In this document: one piece after another, positions 25,989-34,344 of the stretch
Layout: every line of letters starts with the position of its first letter
Position numbering within the stretch: position 1 is the first letter of the stretch
From: Enhygromyxa salina
GTDB taxonomy: Bacteria > Myxococcota_A > Polyangia > Nannocystales > Nannocystaceae
DNA: 64,000 bases
Direction: 5' to 3'
NCBI RefSeq assembly: GCF_000737335.2
Contig: NZ_JMCC02000090.1
Location: 48,577-112,576, forward strand
Position numbers and translations under genes: made by a program
The notes under the pieces: model-generated
Told to the model about the DNA's origin: nothing
Database searches by the model: none
Seen by the model: only the letters and a program-made list of their open reading frames with translations

Positions 25989-27359
25989 GTGGAGCCCGCG
26001 GTCGCCACCAAACTCGTCTGGCCCAGCACCCGGGCGTGGCCGGTCATCGGTCACCTGCCCGGCATGATCAGCCTTGGCTTGATCCCCTTCGTCGAGCAGG
26101 CCTGGCGCCAGCTTGGCGACTGCTTCGAGTTTGGTGTGGCCGGTGAGTCGATCAAGGTCGTCGTGCACCCCGATGACGCGCAGGCGCTGCTCCTGCGGCG
26201 GCGCGAGAACTACGTCAAGGGCGCGTCCTACGATCCGTTTCGCCGCCACGTTGGCACCGGGCTGATCGCCGCCGACGGCCAGAAGTGGCGGACCGCCAGG
26301 CGGATCGCTCAGCCCAGCTTTTCGCGTGCCACGCTGGCCAAGTGCGCCGATGGCATGGTCGCGCAGGCCGAGCGGATGCTGGATCGCTGGGCACAGACGA
26401 TCCCCCCCGGCCAGGTCTTCGACGTGCACCACGAGCTGATGCGGCTGTCCCTCGAGATCATCAGCGAGTCGCTGTTCGAGCTCAGCTTCGATGGCCACGA
26501 GGGGGCGACCGCCATGCAGGCGATCCACGACGCGGTCGAGCTCATCTCGGCTCGGGTCACAGCGGTCGCCGAGTTCCCGGCCTGGGTGCCGACCCCGGGC
26601 AACCGCAAGCTCGAGCGAGCGGTCGCCGGCCTCGATCACGTCATCCAGCAGATCATCGACAAGCGGCGAGCCAGCAATGAAGATCGTGACGATCTGCTTG
26701 GCGCGCTGTTTCGTGGGCGCGATGAGACCGGCGCACCGCTCGAGTATCGGCAGCTGCGCGACGAAGTCGTGACCATGTTGATCGCGGGTCACGAGACCAC
26801 CGCGGTCGCGCTGGGGTGGACGCTGTGGCTGCTGAGCCAGCACCCCGATCTGCGCGCCAAGATGATCCAAGCGATCGACGCTGCGATCGGAGACCGCCCG
26901 CCCACGGCCGCCGACCTGCCAAAGCTTGGCTACGTCAAACAGGTCGTGCTCGAGAGCATGCGCCTGATCCCCCCGGTCTGGGCGGTGGCGCGCAACTGTG
27001 CGAACGCCGACACGCTCGGACCGGGCTACCCGGTCGAGCCGGGGATCCGGGTCATGCACATGGTCTGGCTGACCCATCGGCACCCCGAATTTTGGCCCGA
27101 CCCCGAGCGCTTCGACCCCGATCGCTTCGAGCCGCAGGTGTTCGCCAAGCAGCACAAATTTGCCTACACGCCGTTCTCCGAGGGGCCACGCAAGTGCATT
27201 GGTGAGCACTTCTCGATCATCGAAGCGACCCTGGTGCTGACCCGCCTGTTCCAGCGCTTCGACCTCGAGGCCGCGCCAGGATTTGAACCGGAGATGGACT
27301 ACCAGCTGACCACGCGGCCCCGCAACGGCATCATGATGCGATGGCGTGAGAGGGCCTGA
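25989..27359 (+). CDS. Cytochrome P450
   Basis: 456 residues from GTG 25989; an upstream in-frame extension overlaps the divergent BCCP gene and is rejected. Class signatures are clear: I-helix MLIAGHETTAVALGW with the oxygen-activating Thr, K-helix ESMR, and haem-ligand loop PFSEGPRKCIGEHFS containing Cys. The usual FGGGPR is here FSEGPR, a mild deviation. The C-terminal EATLVLTRLFQRFDLE fits bacterial P450s of the fatty-acid/terpenoid-hydroxylase branch. Needs ferredoxin partners not encoded nearby. Downstream 12 bp is the convergent end of an ECF sigma gene. Confidence 0.93.
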   Translation: MEPAVATKLVWPSTRAWPVIGHLPGMISLGLIPFVEQAWRQLGDCFEFGVAGESIKVVVHPDDAQALLLRRRENYVKGASYDPFRRHVGTGLIAADGQKWRTARRIAQPSFSRATLAKCADGMVAQAERMLDRWAQTIPPGQVFDVHHELMRLSLEIISESLFELSFDGHEGATAMQAIHDAVELISARVTAVAEFPAWVPTPGNRKLERAVAGLDHVIQQIIDKRRASNEDRDDLLGALFRGRDETGAPLEYRQLRDEVVTMLIAGHETTAVALGWTLWLLSQHPDLRAKMIQAIDAAIGDRPPTAADLPKLGYVKQVVLESMRLIPPVWAVARNCANADTLGPGYPVEPGIRVMHMVWLTHRHPEFWPDPERFDPDRFEPQVFAKQHKFAYTPFSEGPRKCIGEHFSIIEATLVLTRLFQRFDLEAAPGFEPEMDYQLTTRPRNGIMMRWRERA

Positions 27360-27371
27360 CGAGCGCGGATC

Positions 27372-27929
27372 TCAGCTCCCGACGCTCTGCAGCGCGCGCA
27401 GCTCGATCTCTAGCAGCTGCTTGGCCCGACGCAGGCGGGTCTTGGCGGTCCCGAGCGGAAGCTCGAGCACCTCGCTGATCTCGGCCGCGGTCATGGACTC
27501 CCAGTAGTGCAGCTCGAGGGCGACCTGGCTGTCGAGCGGGATCCGCCGCAGCGCGAGCAGCAGCTGGCGCTGCTCTTGATTGCGGGCCACGGCTGCGCTG
27601 GGCGAGGGGTCGAGATCGAACACCGAGACGGTCTGCAGGTCCAGGCGATCCCGGCTGCGCGCGCGCCAGTGCTTGGACAGCTGGTTGTGGGCGATCGCAA
27701 ACAAGAAGCTGCGGAAGCTGGCTTCACCGCGAAACCGATCCCGGGCTTCGACGCACCCGAGAAAGGTCTTTTGGATCAGATCCTCGTGGTGCGCGTCGGC
27801 GGGCAGCTTGTTGCGAAAGAAGCGAGTGACCGCCTCGAAGTGGCGCTCGAACAGGCGCTCGCCCGCGAGCTTGTCGCCGCCCGCCCAGGCCCGCAGCAGC
27901 TCCGCGTCGGTCACGTCGGCAGGGTACAC
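27372..27929 (-). CDS. ECF sigma factor
   Basis: 185 residues with region 2 (ERLFERHFEAVTRFFRNKLP, then HHEDLIQKTFLGCVEARDRF) and region 4 HTH (MTAAEISEVLELPLGTAKTR followed by LRRAKQLLEIELRAL). Sequence and charge pattern match ECF factors. It ends 12 bases from the convergent P450. No anti-sigma gene overlaps it, unlike the sigma gene at 22.6 kb; the PEBP lipoprotein gene lies upstream on the same strand, 53 bp away, so transcription may be joint. Confidence 0.9.
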   Translation of the reverse strand: MYPADVTDAELLRAWAGGDKLAGERLFERHFEAVTRFFRNKLPADAHHEDLIQKTFLGCVEARDRFRGEASFRSFLFAIAHNQLSKHWRARSRDRLDLQTVSVFDLDPSPSAAVARNQEQRQLLLALRRIPLDSQVALELHYWESMTAAEISEVLELPLGTAKTRLRRAKQLLEIELRALQSVGS

Positions 27930-27982
27930 CCCCGATCGGATCGGGTCAGCTACTGGCGCAGCTGCACCGCTGGATCGCCGTC

Positions 27983-28720
27983 TCAGGGCGGGGTGAACTC
28001 GCCATCGAGCGTGACCGAGTCGATCATGTGGGCTTGCATGGCCGCCTGCGCCTCCTCCAGGGACGAGTTCGGGGCCAGCTCGTCGAGCGTGGCCACGTCG
28101 AGCGCGTACAAGATGAACTGATAGGTGTGCGTGCTGGGTGGGCAGGGTCCGGCGTAGCCGGGCCAGCCAGCGTAGGAGACCGCCTGGGTCGCGCCGGGCA
28201 CAGACATCGGCATCGCTTGGCGCTCGACCGCCTCTGGCAGCCCGGTGAGGTCCGCGGAGATGTTCCAGATCGCCGAGTGATCGAAGTTGAAGGAGAGATC
28301 CGTGAAGAACACCGCGAAGCTGGCCGCATCAGGGGGCGCGCCAACCCACTCGAGCGGCGGGGAGATGTTGTCACCCGCGCAGCTGTACGGATCCGGGATC
28401 ACGCCCTCGTTCTCATAGGCCGCGCTGGTTAGCGCGAACGCGACGGGGTCACCGTCGCCATCGCCATCGCCATCGCCATCCCCATCACCGTCGCCATCCC
28501 CATCACCGTCACCGTCACCGTCGCCGTCGCCATCGCCATCGCCGTCGCCATCCCCGTCGCCATCGCCATCGCCATCGCCATCGCCATCCCCATCCCCATC
28601 CCCAGTCTCGGTGGTGGCCGTCTCTTGCCCAGGCCCGTCGTCGGCGCTGCAGCCGAGCAGGCTGATCGAGGACAGCGTCACCACGACGCCAAGCAGCACG
28701 GGATCCATCAGTCGTTGCAT
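27983..28720 (-). CDS. PEBP/YbhB-like lipoprotein with Gly-Asp repeat linker
   Basis: Start at ATG 28720 (MQRLMDPVLL) gives a signal peptide with lipobox LLGC. Then a 52-residue linker of alternating Gly and Asp (26 units), acidic and Ca-binding-like. The globular part is of the phosphatidylethanolamine-binding/Raf-kinase-inhibitor type: NISPPLEWVGAPPDAASFAV, DHSAIWNISADLTGLPEAV, and GYAGPCPPSTHTYQFILYAL. YbhB-type proteins bind small anions or phospholipid heads; the role here is unknown. Probably displayed on the outer membrane on a long acidic tether. GD tethers of this type recur in Nannocystineae surface proteins. Confidence 0.88.
   Translation of the reverse strand: MQRLMDPVLLGVVVTLSSISLLGCSADDGPGQETATTETGDGDGDGDGDGDGDGDGDGDGDGDGDGDGDGDGDGDGDGDGDGDGDGDGDGDPVAFALTSAAYENEGVIPDPYSCAGDNISPPLEWVGAPPDAASFAVFFTDLSFNFDHSAIWNISADLTGLPEAVERQAMPMSVPGATQAVSYAGWPGYAGPCPPSTHTYQFILYALDVATLDELAPNSSLEEAQAAMQAHMIDSVTLDGEFTPP
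28448..28603. repeat. Hexanucleotide microsatellite encoding (Gly-Asp)26
   Basis: About 26 copies of a GGNGAY hexamer, read on the minus strand as alternating Gly and Asp. Synonymous positions vary (GGC/GGT/GGG/GGA and GAT/GAC), so the tract is old enough to have diverged but remains in frame. It can expand or contract by slippage without a frameshift, changing tether length. Confidence 0.95.
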
Positions 28721-28903
28721 GGCCGCGACGCTACACTGTTTTGCGCTTCGGTGAGGCTTCCGGCCCGCTCGCGGGCGCCTCCGTCCACGGTTGCACCGAG
28801 AGTAGCCAAGCTGGCCTCGGCTCGCGGCCGCTCGTGGCTTGCGAACCGCGTCACCCGGGTGCTGGCAGGGGACGATTCGTGATACGACACATCCGCCGTC
28901 GCC

Positions 28904-30142
28904 ATGACAGGGACCCTTCAGACCATCCGTGGCTGCGTGCTCGCGCCAGATCCCGATGCCCCACGCGTGAGCCTGGTGCCTGACGCCGTGGTGCGGATCG
29001 ACGACGCTGGCGTGATTGCATCGGTCGAGGCCGCGCCCGCCGACTGTGCGCTGCCCCAAACGTGGCCCGGCGCGGTGATCGTTCCGGGCTTCATCGACGT
29101 GCACCTGCACTTTCCGCAAACCCGGGTGATCGGCAGCGCCAGCGGCCCGCTGCTGCCGTGGCTCGAGCGCTCCGTGTTCCCCGAGGAGCGGCGCTTCGCC
29201 GACAAAGACTACGCAGCTACCGTCGCCAACGAATTTTGCGACGCCATGATCGCCCAGGGCACGACCAGCGCCGCGATCTACAGCAGCAGTCATCCCGGCG
29301 CGACCGAGCAATTGTTTGCTGCGCTCGCGCGCCGTGGATTGCGGGCCGCGACCGGCCTGACATTGATGGATCGCCACGCCCCTGCCGCGCTGCTGCGTTC
29401 GGCTGCCGACGCGCTCGCGGCCAGCGAGGGCCTGCTCGAGCGCTGGCACGGCTACGACCGCGGCCGCTTGCAGCTGTCAATGATCCCCCGCTTCGCGATT
29501 AGCTGCACCCCCGAATTGATGGATGCCGCGGGCGCGTTCGCGGCCACGCACGGCCTGCTGATCCAGAGTCACATCAGCGAAAACCTCGACGAGATCGCCA
29601 AGACCCTCGAGCTGTTCCCCGGTCAGCGCGACTACCTGGGCGTGTACGAGGCCCACGGCTGCGCGACCGCGAACACGATCCTCGCGCACTGCATTCATCT
29701 GTCCGATCACGAGTGGTCCCGGTTCGTGGATCGCAACATTGCGATCGCGCATTGTCCCGACAGCAATTTCTTCTTGGGCAGCGGCGCGATGCCGCTGCAG
29801 GCCGCGCTGGATCGGGGTCTACGCGTGGGCCTGGGCACCGACGTTGGGGCCGGCCGGACCTTCTCGGTGCGCCGGGTGGCCGCCGCTGCCCACGACGCGG
29901 CGCTGCTGCACGGCGCCGCCCTCAGCCCGCAGGCGCTGCTGTGGCTCGCAACCCGTGGGGGGGCGCGCGCGCTCGGCCGCGGGCAGCTTGGGTGTGTCGC
30001 GCCGGGGTTCGAGGCTGACTTCGCGGTGATCGATCTGCCGCTGCTAGGCTCGAGTGATCTCGACACGATCATCGACGCGCTGTTGTTTCGCCACGACGCC
30101 GGCCCGGTCCGCGCGACGCTGGTCCGCGGGCGCGTGCTGTAG
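28904..30142 (+). CDS. guaD: Guanine deaminase-like amidohydrolase
   Basis: 412 residues with the metal-dependent hydrolase fold. The motif PGFIDVHLHFPQTRVIG (Zn ligands His-x-His plus the PQ typical of guanine deaminase), QSHISENLDEI, ILAHCIHLSDHE, AHCPDSNFFLGSG and LGTDVGAG are all in place, matching hydrolytic deamination of guanine to xanthine. Ends with the usual second-half beta-strand DFAVIDLP. Start at ATG 28904 in a divergent arrangement with the PEBP lipoprotein gene, 183 bp apart. No other purine-salvage genes are nearby. Confidence 0.9.
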   Translation: MTGTLQTIRGCVLAPDPDAPRVSLVPDAVVRIDDAGVIASVEAAPADCALPQTWPGAVIVPGFIDVHLHFPQTRVIGSASGPLLPWLERSVFPEERRFADKDYAATVANEFCDAMIAQGTTSAAIYSSSHPGATEQLFAALARRGLRAATGLTLMDRHAPAALLRSAADALAASEGLLERWHGYDRGRLQLSMIPRFAISCTPELMDAAGAFAATHGLLIQSHISENLDEIAKTLELFPGQRDYLGVYEAHGCATANTILAHCIHLSDHEWSRFVDRNIAIAHCPDSNFFLGSGAMPLQAALDRGLRVGLGTDVGAGRTFSVRRVAAAAHDAALLHGAALSPQALLWLATRGGARALGRGQLGCVAPGFEADFAVIDLPLLGSSDLDTIIDALLFRHDAGPVRATLVRGRVL

Positions 30143-30563
30143 CGGCGTCACTTGGGTACCCCCCAGGCCGAGCGCGACGCCGCGTCGTGAACTCGCCCAA
30201 GGACTCGCGGCACACGAGCCCGATCGCGTTGATCGGCAGCATGAACTCGCTGTGTAGCTTCGCTACACCCGCGATGTGCATCGCGCCTGTGGGGCTCGAA
30301 GGGCGCTCGCTGTGGCTAGAAGAGAGGCTCCAGCACCCGCGCGAAGTGGTGTCGCGCGCGCCGGTCAATCTCCATCACGCTTGGGAGCTGGCGACCTAGC
30401 GACCTCGAACTGGGGGTCCCATCGGACCCAATCGCTGAGCATGTTCCGACGCCCATCGGGCGTGGCACGCGCGACACGATCTCCGCAGACTGTTCAGGTG
30501 TCCGTGCGCTTGCCTCTCGCGCGCTGCCCCGCGTTCTTGCGGTTTGCGGGTTAGACTTTCGTC
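30143..30563. other. Intergenic region, no supported gene
   Basis: The 421 bp contains short open frames on both strands without recognisable motifs. It marks the junction from typical high-GC genes to the lower-GC island that follows. No terminal repeat, tRNA or attachment site was found at this border, so how the island entered is not shown. Confidence 0.5.
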
Positions 30564-31175
30564 ATGCACGCCCAAGAAAACGCGCATGCGCGAAGTCCGC
30601 GATTTATCGAGACCGCGATCGCTGTGCTCGATGGAACGAAGGACGCGTCAACCCGCGAGGCTGCAGAACTTGTCGTTGGTGCCGAGAAGCTTCTTCAGAA
30701 GGCGATCTCCCGTCTCTTGATGGCTGGTGATCGCGCACAGATGGAACAGATCCTCGCGGAGATCATGCCAGAGGCCGGCATTGCCGTTCGAGTTATCACG
30801 ATGGGCCTTGAACTGATGGAGGGTCCAATCAGGCCGCCTTCAAGGAACAACCTCTTCAAAGACCTTCGAACTCGCGGCGGGACCGACGAGGTGATCGAGC
30901 GGATCCGGCTCGGTTTGCTTGCCGCCGATGACGAAGCCGCTTTGCTGAGGTTCTTGCCTGGCGGGATCCAGGCTCATCCCATGATCCAACAGGAGGATTC
31001 GAGGGGCCGATTTCTCCTCATGGCGATTGCCACGTGGATCTACTCCGACCGGCAAGATTTGATGATCTGGGATGATCTCACGTTTGCGTTTCTAGACTCT
31101 GCCAGCCGTGCGTTCGGGCTCGTGTCGGCAGCCGTCAATGAGGACGGCCTACACTGGTCAAGTAAGGTTGCATGA
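30564..31175 (+). CDS. Hypothetical protein, first gene of PemK/MazF-like module
   Basis: 203 residues, no signal peptide or membrane helix, and no recognised family. It is largely helical, e.g. EAAELVVGAEKLLQKAISRL and QMEQILAEIMPEAGIAVRV. Base composition and codon use are visibly lower in GC than in the flanking genes (many GTT, CTT, GAT codons). Its TGA overlaps the ATG of the PemK-like gene (ATGA). Position fits an antitoxin, but it is much longer than classical PemI/MazE and shows no DNA-binding fold, so a sensor or chaperone-type partner is equally possible. Confidence 0.65.
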   Translation: MHAQENAHARSPRFIETAIAVLDGTKDASTREAAELVVGAEKLLQKAISRLLMAGDRAQMEQILAEIMPEAGIAVRVITMGLELMEGPIRPPSRNNLFKDLRTRGGTDEVIERIRLGLLAADDEAALLRFLPGGIQAHPMIQQEDSRGRFLLMAIATWIYSDRQDLMIWDDLTFAFLDSASRAFGLVSAAVNEDGLHWSSKVA

Positions 31176-31570
31176 CTTCGCGTCGACAGATTCCATGCGA
31201 GCACGTGTATGAAATCGACTCTGGCGAAGCCCACGGGGCTGAAGTCGGAGGGAAGCACCTGTGGCTAATCATATCGGACCCAGTTCTTCGACGGGACGGC
31301 CTCGTTATCGGTCTCCCGTTGACAGGGCGCGACGAGAAGCGGACCAACTACGATGTGTCGTTCCGCCCGGATGAGATCGAAAAGCTCCGTGAGCCAGAAG
31401 GAATGAAGATCAAGTCGGAGGGCATGTGTTACGTGCTCACGGCAAAGCCTCGCCACTTCGCTCTCTCGAGGTTACCTTCGTCTCCATACGGGAAAATGGC
31501 CACGCATGTTGTGCACACAGCGCTACAGCGCATGGGGTCTGCGATGTTGGTCAGGATCCGTCCCACGTAG
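31172..31570 (+). CDS. PemK/MazF-like endoribonuclease toxin candidate
   Basis: 132 residues. The pattern GAEVGGKHLWLIISDPVLRR followed by DGLVIGLPLTGRDEK matches the beta-barrel core of the CcdB/PemK fold, in which a G-E/G-K-x-R-P-W-L-I-x-S segment precedes a strand with hydrophobic residues and later Thr/Arg; the end HVVHTALQRMGSAML fits the last helix. The usual R-P is replaced by K-H and the active-site set is not fully verifiable by eye. It overlaps the upstream gene by four bases, as toxins and antitoxins usually do, and has the same atypical composition. RNA cleavage is inferred from family only. Confidence 0.6.
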   Translation: MTSRRQIPCEHVYEIDSGEAHGAEVGGKHLWLIISDPVLRRDGLVIGLPLTGRDEKRTNYDVSFRPDEIEKLREPEGMKIKSEGMCYVLTAKPRHFALSRLPSSPYGKMATHVVHTALQRMGSAMLVRIRPT

Positions 31571-31720
31571 CTCGAGTCTTGGGCCCTGGGCACTCGACGT
31601 TGCTCGCATCATTACCCCCCGCATCGCGCCAGAGTTGCGGGTCAGGGCTCGCGCACCGCAGTGGTGGCAGGTGACACGCGGTTCTGTCTCGCTACATCTA
31701 CGCAGGTCGCGGCGTTAGCC

Positions 31721-31884
31721 TAGCAGCCCGTGGTGCAATGCCTCGCGCCGCCTCGCTTGGCTTTTTCGCCGAGGGCTTTGTCGCCAAAACTTGCAGTGGG
31801 CCCACCACAGCGGCGTTTTGGCTTCGCGCCCTCGACGAAAATTCCGGCGCGAGGCGACACGATGCATTACACCACGGGCTGCTA
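31721..31884. mobile_element. 164-bp palindromic MITE ending in TA
   Basis: Both ends read TAGCAGCCCGTGGTG and, in inverse, the same (31721 onward; ending CACCACGGGCTGCTA at 31884), and imperfect complementarity continues to the centre near 31802 (TTTTTCGCCGAGGG against ATTTTCGTCGAGGG). No gene inside. The TA ends suggest mobilisation by an IS630/mariner-type transposase, but a related transposase with these ends is not in the window. The IS630 copy has entered its right TA. Confidence 0.75.
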
Positions 31885-33090
31885 GTGTCCTGAGTCCGTA
31901 GAAAGTTCAAAAAAGTCTGTGACGTTCCACGCCTGGGACCGCCTTAGTTGTGTATGCAGATCAGTACACGCGTGGGGCGTCCTCCAACACATGTCGAGCC
32001 AACAGCCGAAGACCTCAAGGTACTCGAGCGTTGGGCTCGCGGCCGAACTGTGTCAGTCCAGCTTGCCCAACGAGCCCGGGTGGTCTTGCTCTGCGCCCAA
32101 GGGATGGGGACGACTGAGGTCTCGAAGAAGGTGGGGCTGTCCGCGGCGACCGTCTCGAAGTGGCGCAAGCGATTCGCCAAGCAAGGCACCGACGGTCTTC
32201 ACGACCTCCCGCGCCCCAAAACAGCCCGCAAGCTCAGCGATGAGAAGGTCGAGGAAGTCTTGCGTAGCACGCTCGAGACGACCCCGAAGGGGCAGACTCA
32301 CTGGAGCACTCGGCAGCTTGCCAAGAAGCTCGGAGTTAGTCAGTCGAGCGTGTCGAGGATCTGGAGGGCCTTCAGCCTCAAGCCTCACCGCCAAGAGACG
32401 TTCCGCCTGAGCACGGACGACTTCTTCGTGGAGAAGGTCCGCGACGTCGTCGGGCTGTACATGAGTCCTCCCGACAACGCCCTCGTTCTGTGCGTTGACG
32501 AAAAGTCGCAAATTCAGGCGCTCGAGCGTGGACAGCCGGTCATCCCGATGCTGTTCGGACAGCCTGAGCGTCAAACCCCTCAGTACCTGAGGCACGGCAC
32601 GACAACCTTATTCGCTGCGCTGAACATTGCCACTGGCGAGGTCATCGGCGAGTGCCACTCGCGGCACCGAGCCATCGAGTTCCGCAAGTTCCTCAACACG
32701 ATCAACAGGTCCGTGCCCGAGGAGCTCGAGGTCCATGTCATCCTGGACAACTACGCCACGCACAGCGCCCCCGAGATCCAGCGCTGGCTCAAGCGGCATC
32801 GTCGCTTTCACTTCCACTTCGTACCGACCTACAGCTCGTGGCTCAATCAGGTCGAGCGGTGGTTTGGGCTGTTGACTCAACAGGCTCTGCGACGGGGAGT
32901 TCACCGCTCGACAGCCGAACTCGAGCAAGCGATCCGTGAGTACATCGCTGCACACAACGCCGACCCCAAGCCCTTCATCTGGACCAAGACCGCTGACCAG
33001 ATCATCGCGGCAGTGGCCCGTCACTGCCAGCGACTTCAGGAGGTCTTTGGCGAGGGCTGACTTTTTTAGGTTGTTGCTGACTCAGGACAC
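31885..33090 (+). mobile_element. IS630-family insertion sequence
   Basis: Terminal inverted repeats GTGTCCTGAGTC (left, 31885) and the matching right end at 33079-33090 are perfect for 12 bp, and each is followed about 12 bp inward by AAAAAAGTC. The element is flanked by TA on both sides (31883-31884 and 33091-33092), the expected IS630 target duplication. Size is about 1.2 kb with a single intact transposase gene. Insertion occurred exactly at the right end of the palindromic MITE. Confidence 0.92.
31954..33060 (+). CDS. IS630-family transposase (DDE)
   Basis: ATG 31954 follows a TTG at 31948; both are in frame. About 368 residues: N-terminal HTH (GMGTTEVSKKVGLSAATVSK followed by WRKRFAKQG), second HTH-like segment (RQLAKKLGVSQSSVSRIWR), then the DDE catalytic core with VDEKSQIQALERGQP, LDNYATHSAPEIQRWLK and NQVERWFGLL giving the three acidic residues. 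The frame is complete, so it is potentially active. GC content is lower than in neighbouring host genes. Confidence 0.95.
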   Translation: MQISTRVGRPPTHVEPTAEDLKVLERWARGRTVSVQLAQRARVVLLCAQGMGTTEVSKKVGLSAATVSKWRKRFAKQGTDGLHDLPRPKTARKLSDEKVEEVLRSTLETTPKGQTHWSTRQLAKKLGVSQSSVSRIWRAFSLKPHRQETFRLSTDDFFVEKVRDVVGLYMSPPDNALVLCVDEKSQIQALERGQPVIPMLFGQPERQTPQYLRHGTTTLFAALNIATGEVIGECHSRHRAIEFRKFLNTINRSVPEELEVHVILDNYATHSAPEIQRWLKRHRRFHFHFVPTYSSWLNQVERWFGLLTQQALRRGVHRSTAELEQAIREYIAAHNADPKPFIWTKTADQIIAAVARHCQRLQEVFGEG

Positions 33091-33232
33091 TAGCGACCCA
33101 GCGCGCAACCCTCGATCTATGGCGTCGCCTCGGCGCGTGGCCCGTGAGCGAGCCACGATCCCCGGCCCGCACACGGGCCACCGTCCCGCCCACGGGCCAG
33201 CTCGAATTGCACGAATCCGCTCAACTGTTCGT

Positions 33233-33268
33233 GATCATTGGATTTCGATCATTGGCAAACCACGTGCT
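33233..33268 (+). promoter_or_regulatory. Conserved promoter block with GATCATTGG repeat and sigma-54-like elements
   Basis: Two direct GATCATTGG copies (33233-33241 and 33247-33255) sit against TTGGCA at 33252-33257 and GTGCT at 33264-33268, giving GG, ten bases, GC as in sigma-54 -24/-12 promoters. The predicted start would leave a very short leader before ATG 33284 and no Shine-Dalgarno is seen. The same block recurs 617 bp downstream. The repeat may be an activator site; sigma-54 use is inference. Confidence 0.45.
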
Positions 33269-33283
33269 TTGTGTGCGGGCGTC

Positions 33284-33664
33284 ATGAACAAGACCATTCG
33301 CACCCTCACCACCTCCTTTGCCCTCGTCCTCGCCACGCTCGTCGGTGGCAGCGCCCTCGCGGCCGCGCCCGCCCAGGTCGCAACGATCGACGCCAGCTCG
33401 GTCGTACATGATGACGCGCGGTTTGACGCCGCCGTCACCCTCGAAGGTCAGGTCAACATCAACACCGCGAGCGCGGCCGAGCTGCAGCTGCTGCCCGGGA
33501 TTGGGCCGTCGATCGCCGAGCGAATTGTTGGCTACCGCGAGACCCATCGGTTCGAGCAGGCCAACAACCTCATGCGGGTCAAGGGCGTCGGCCAAAAGAC
33601 CTTTGACAAGATCAAGGGCTTCTTGACCGTCGAAGGCGCGACGACCCTGCGCGTGGCCAAGTAG
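33284..33664 (+). CDS. Secreted ComEA-like helix-hairpin-helix protein, copy 1
   Basis: 126 residues. A signal peptide (SFALVLATLVGGSALAA) precedes a short variable linker and a double helix-hairpin-helix domain: VNINTASAAELQLLPGIGPS and NNLMRVKGVGQKTFDKIKGF, the ComEA DNA-binding pattern with both GIG/GVG turns. ComEA proteins bind double-stranded DNA at the cell surface or periplasm during uptake, but here there is no other competence gene. It is the first of a tandem pair with the same promoter and terminator. Confidence 0.88.
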   Translation: MNKTIRTLTTSFALVLATLVGGSALAAAPAQVATIDASSVVHDDARFDAAVTLEGQVNINTASAAELQLLPGIGPSIAERIVGYRETHRFEQANNLMRVKGVGQKTFDKIKGFLTVEGATTLRVAK

Positions 33665-33682
33665 GACTTGGCCGATCCAACC

Positions 33683-33718
33683 CGACGCCCGCGTCACCTC
33701 TTGGTGGCGCGGGCGTCG
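33683..33718. terminator. Hairpin after ComEA-like copy 1
   Basis: A 16-bp stem CGACGCCCGCGTCACC with a TCTT loop and its complement, with one mismatch-like position, but without a T tract. A sister hairpin lies after copy 2. Likely a transcript-end structure, rho-assisted or protective. Confidence 0.55.
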
Positions 33719-33849
33719 GCCATTGGAGCGAGCTTCGTGCCGGCTCGCTCGAGGTGTCCCGTGAGCGGGCCAAAGAGGGTGGCCCGCCCGCGGGCCACCG
33801 TCCCGCCCACGGGCCACTCAATCTTGCATGAATTCGTCCAACTGTTCGT

Positions 33850-33885
33850 GATCATTGGATTTCGATCATTGGCAAACCACGTGCT
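33850..33885 (+). promoter_or_regulatory. Second copy of the GATCATTGG promoter block
   Basis: Identical to the block upstream of ComEA-like copy 1, including both GATCATTGG repeats, TTGGCA at 33869-33874 and GTGCT at 33881-33885. ATG 33901 follows at the same distance. Conservation of the whole block between two otherwise diverged units indicates function. Confidence 0.45.
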
Positions 33886-33900
33886 TTGTGTACGGGCGTC

Positions 33901-34311
33901 ATGAACAAGACCATTCGCAACATCACCACCTCCTTCGCCCTCGTCCTCGCCACTTTGGTGGGTGGCAGCGCCCTCGCGGCAGCACCCACCGCGGTCGAGC
34001 TGGTCGAGCAGACCGAGCAGCTTCAGCAGGTCGATCAGGTTCAGCTCGACGCCAACGATGCCGATCGCTTCGACGCCGCCGTCACCCTCGAGGGCCAGGT
34101 CAACATCAACACCGCGAGCGCGGCGGAGCTCGAGCTGCTGCCCGGGATTGGCCCGTCGATCGCCGCGCGCATCATCAGCTACCGCGAGACCCACAAATAC
34201 CAGCAGCGCAACAACATCATGCGCATTCGCGGGATCGGTCAAAAGACCTTCGCCAAGATCAAGGACTACCTGATCGTCGAAGGCGAGACCACGCTGCGCG
34301 TGGCCGGCTAA
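33901..34311 (+). CDS. Secreted ComEA-like helix-hairpin-helix protein, copy 2
   Basis: 136 residues, paralogous to the preceding gene: same signal peptide, then a ten-residue longer Glu/Gln-rich linker (VELVEQTEQLQQVDQVQL) and the same two HhH motifs (VNINTASAAELELLPGIGPS, NNIMRIRGIGQKTFAKIKDY). A DNA-binding role in the periplasm is inferred from family. Linker divergence suggests the two copies have different partners or are both tolerated as dose. No ComEC is seen in the window. Confidence 0.88.
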   Translation: MNKTIRNITTSFALVLATLVGGSALAAAPTAVELVEQTEQLQQVDQVQLDANDADRFDAAVTLEGQVNINTASAAELELLPGIGPSIAARIISYRETHKYQQRNNIMRIRGIGQKTFAKIKDYLIVEGETTLRVAG

Positions 34312-34344
34312 ACCCACGCAACCTTCACACACACACACAACCAG

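Noticed and set aside
30187..30399. 70-residue plus-strand open frame
   Set aside because: No motif, poor codon bias, no ribosome-binding site; may be a remnant but not supported.
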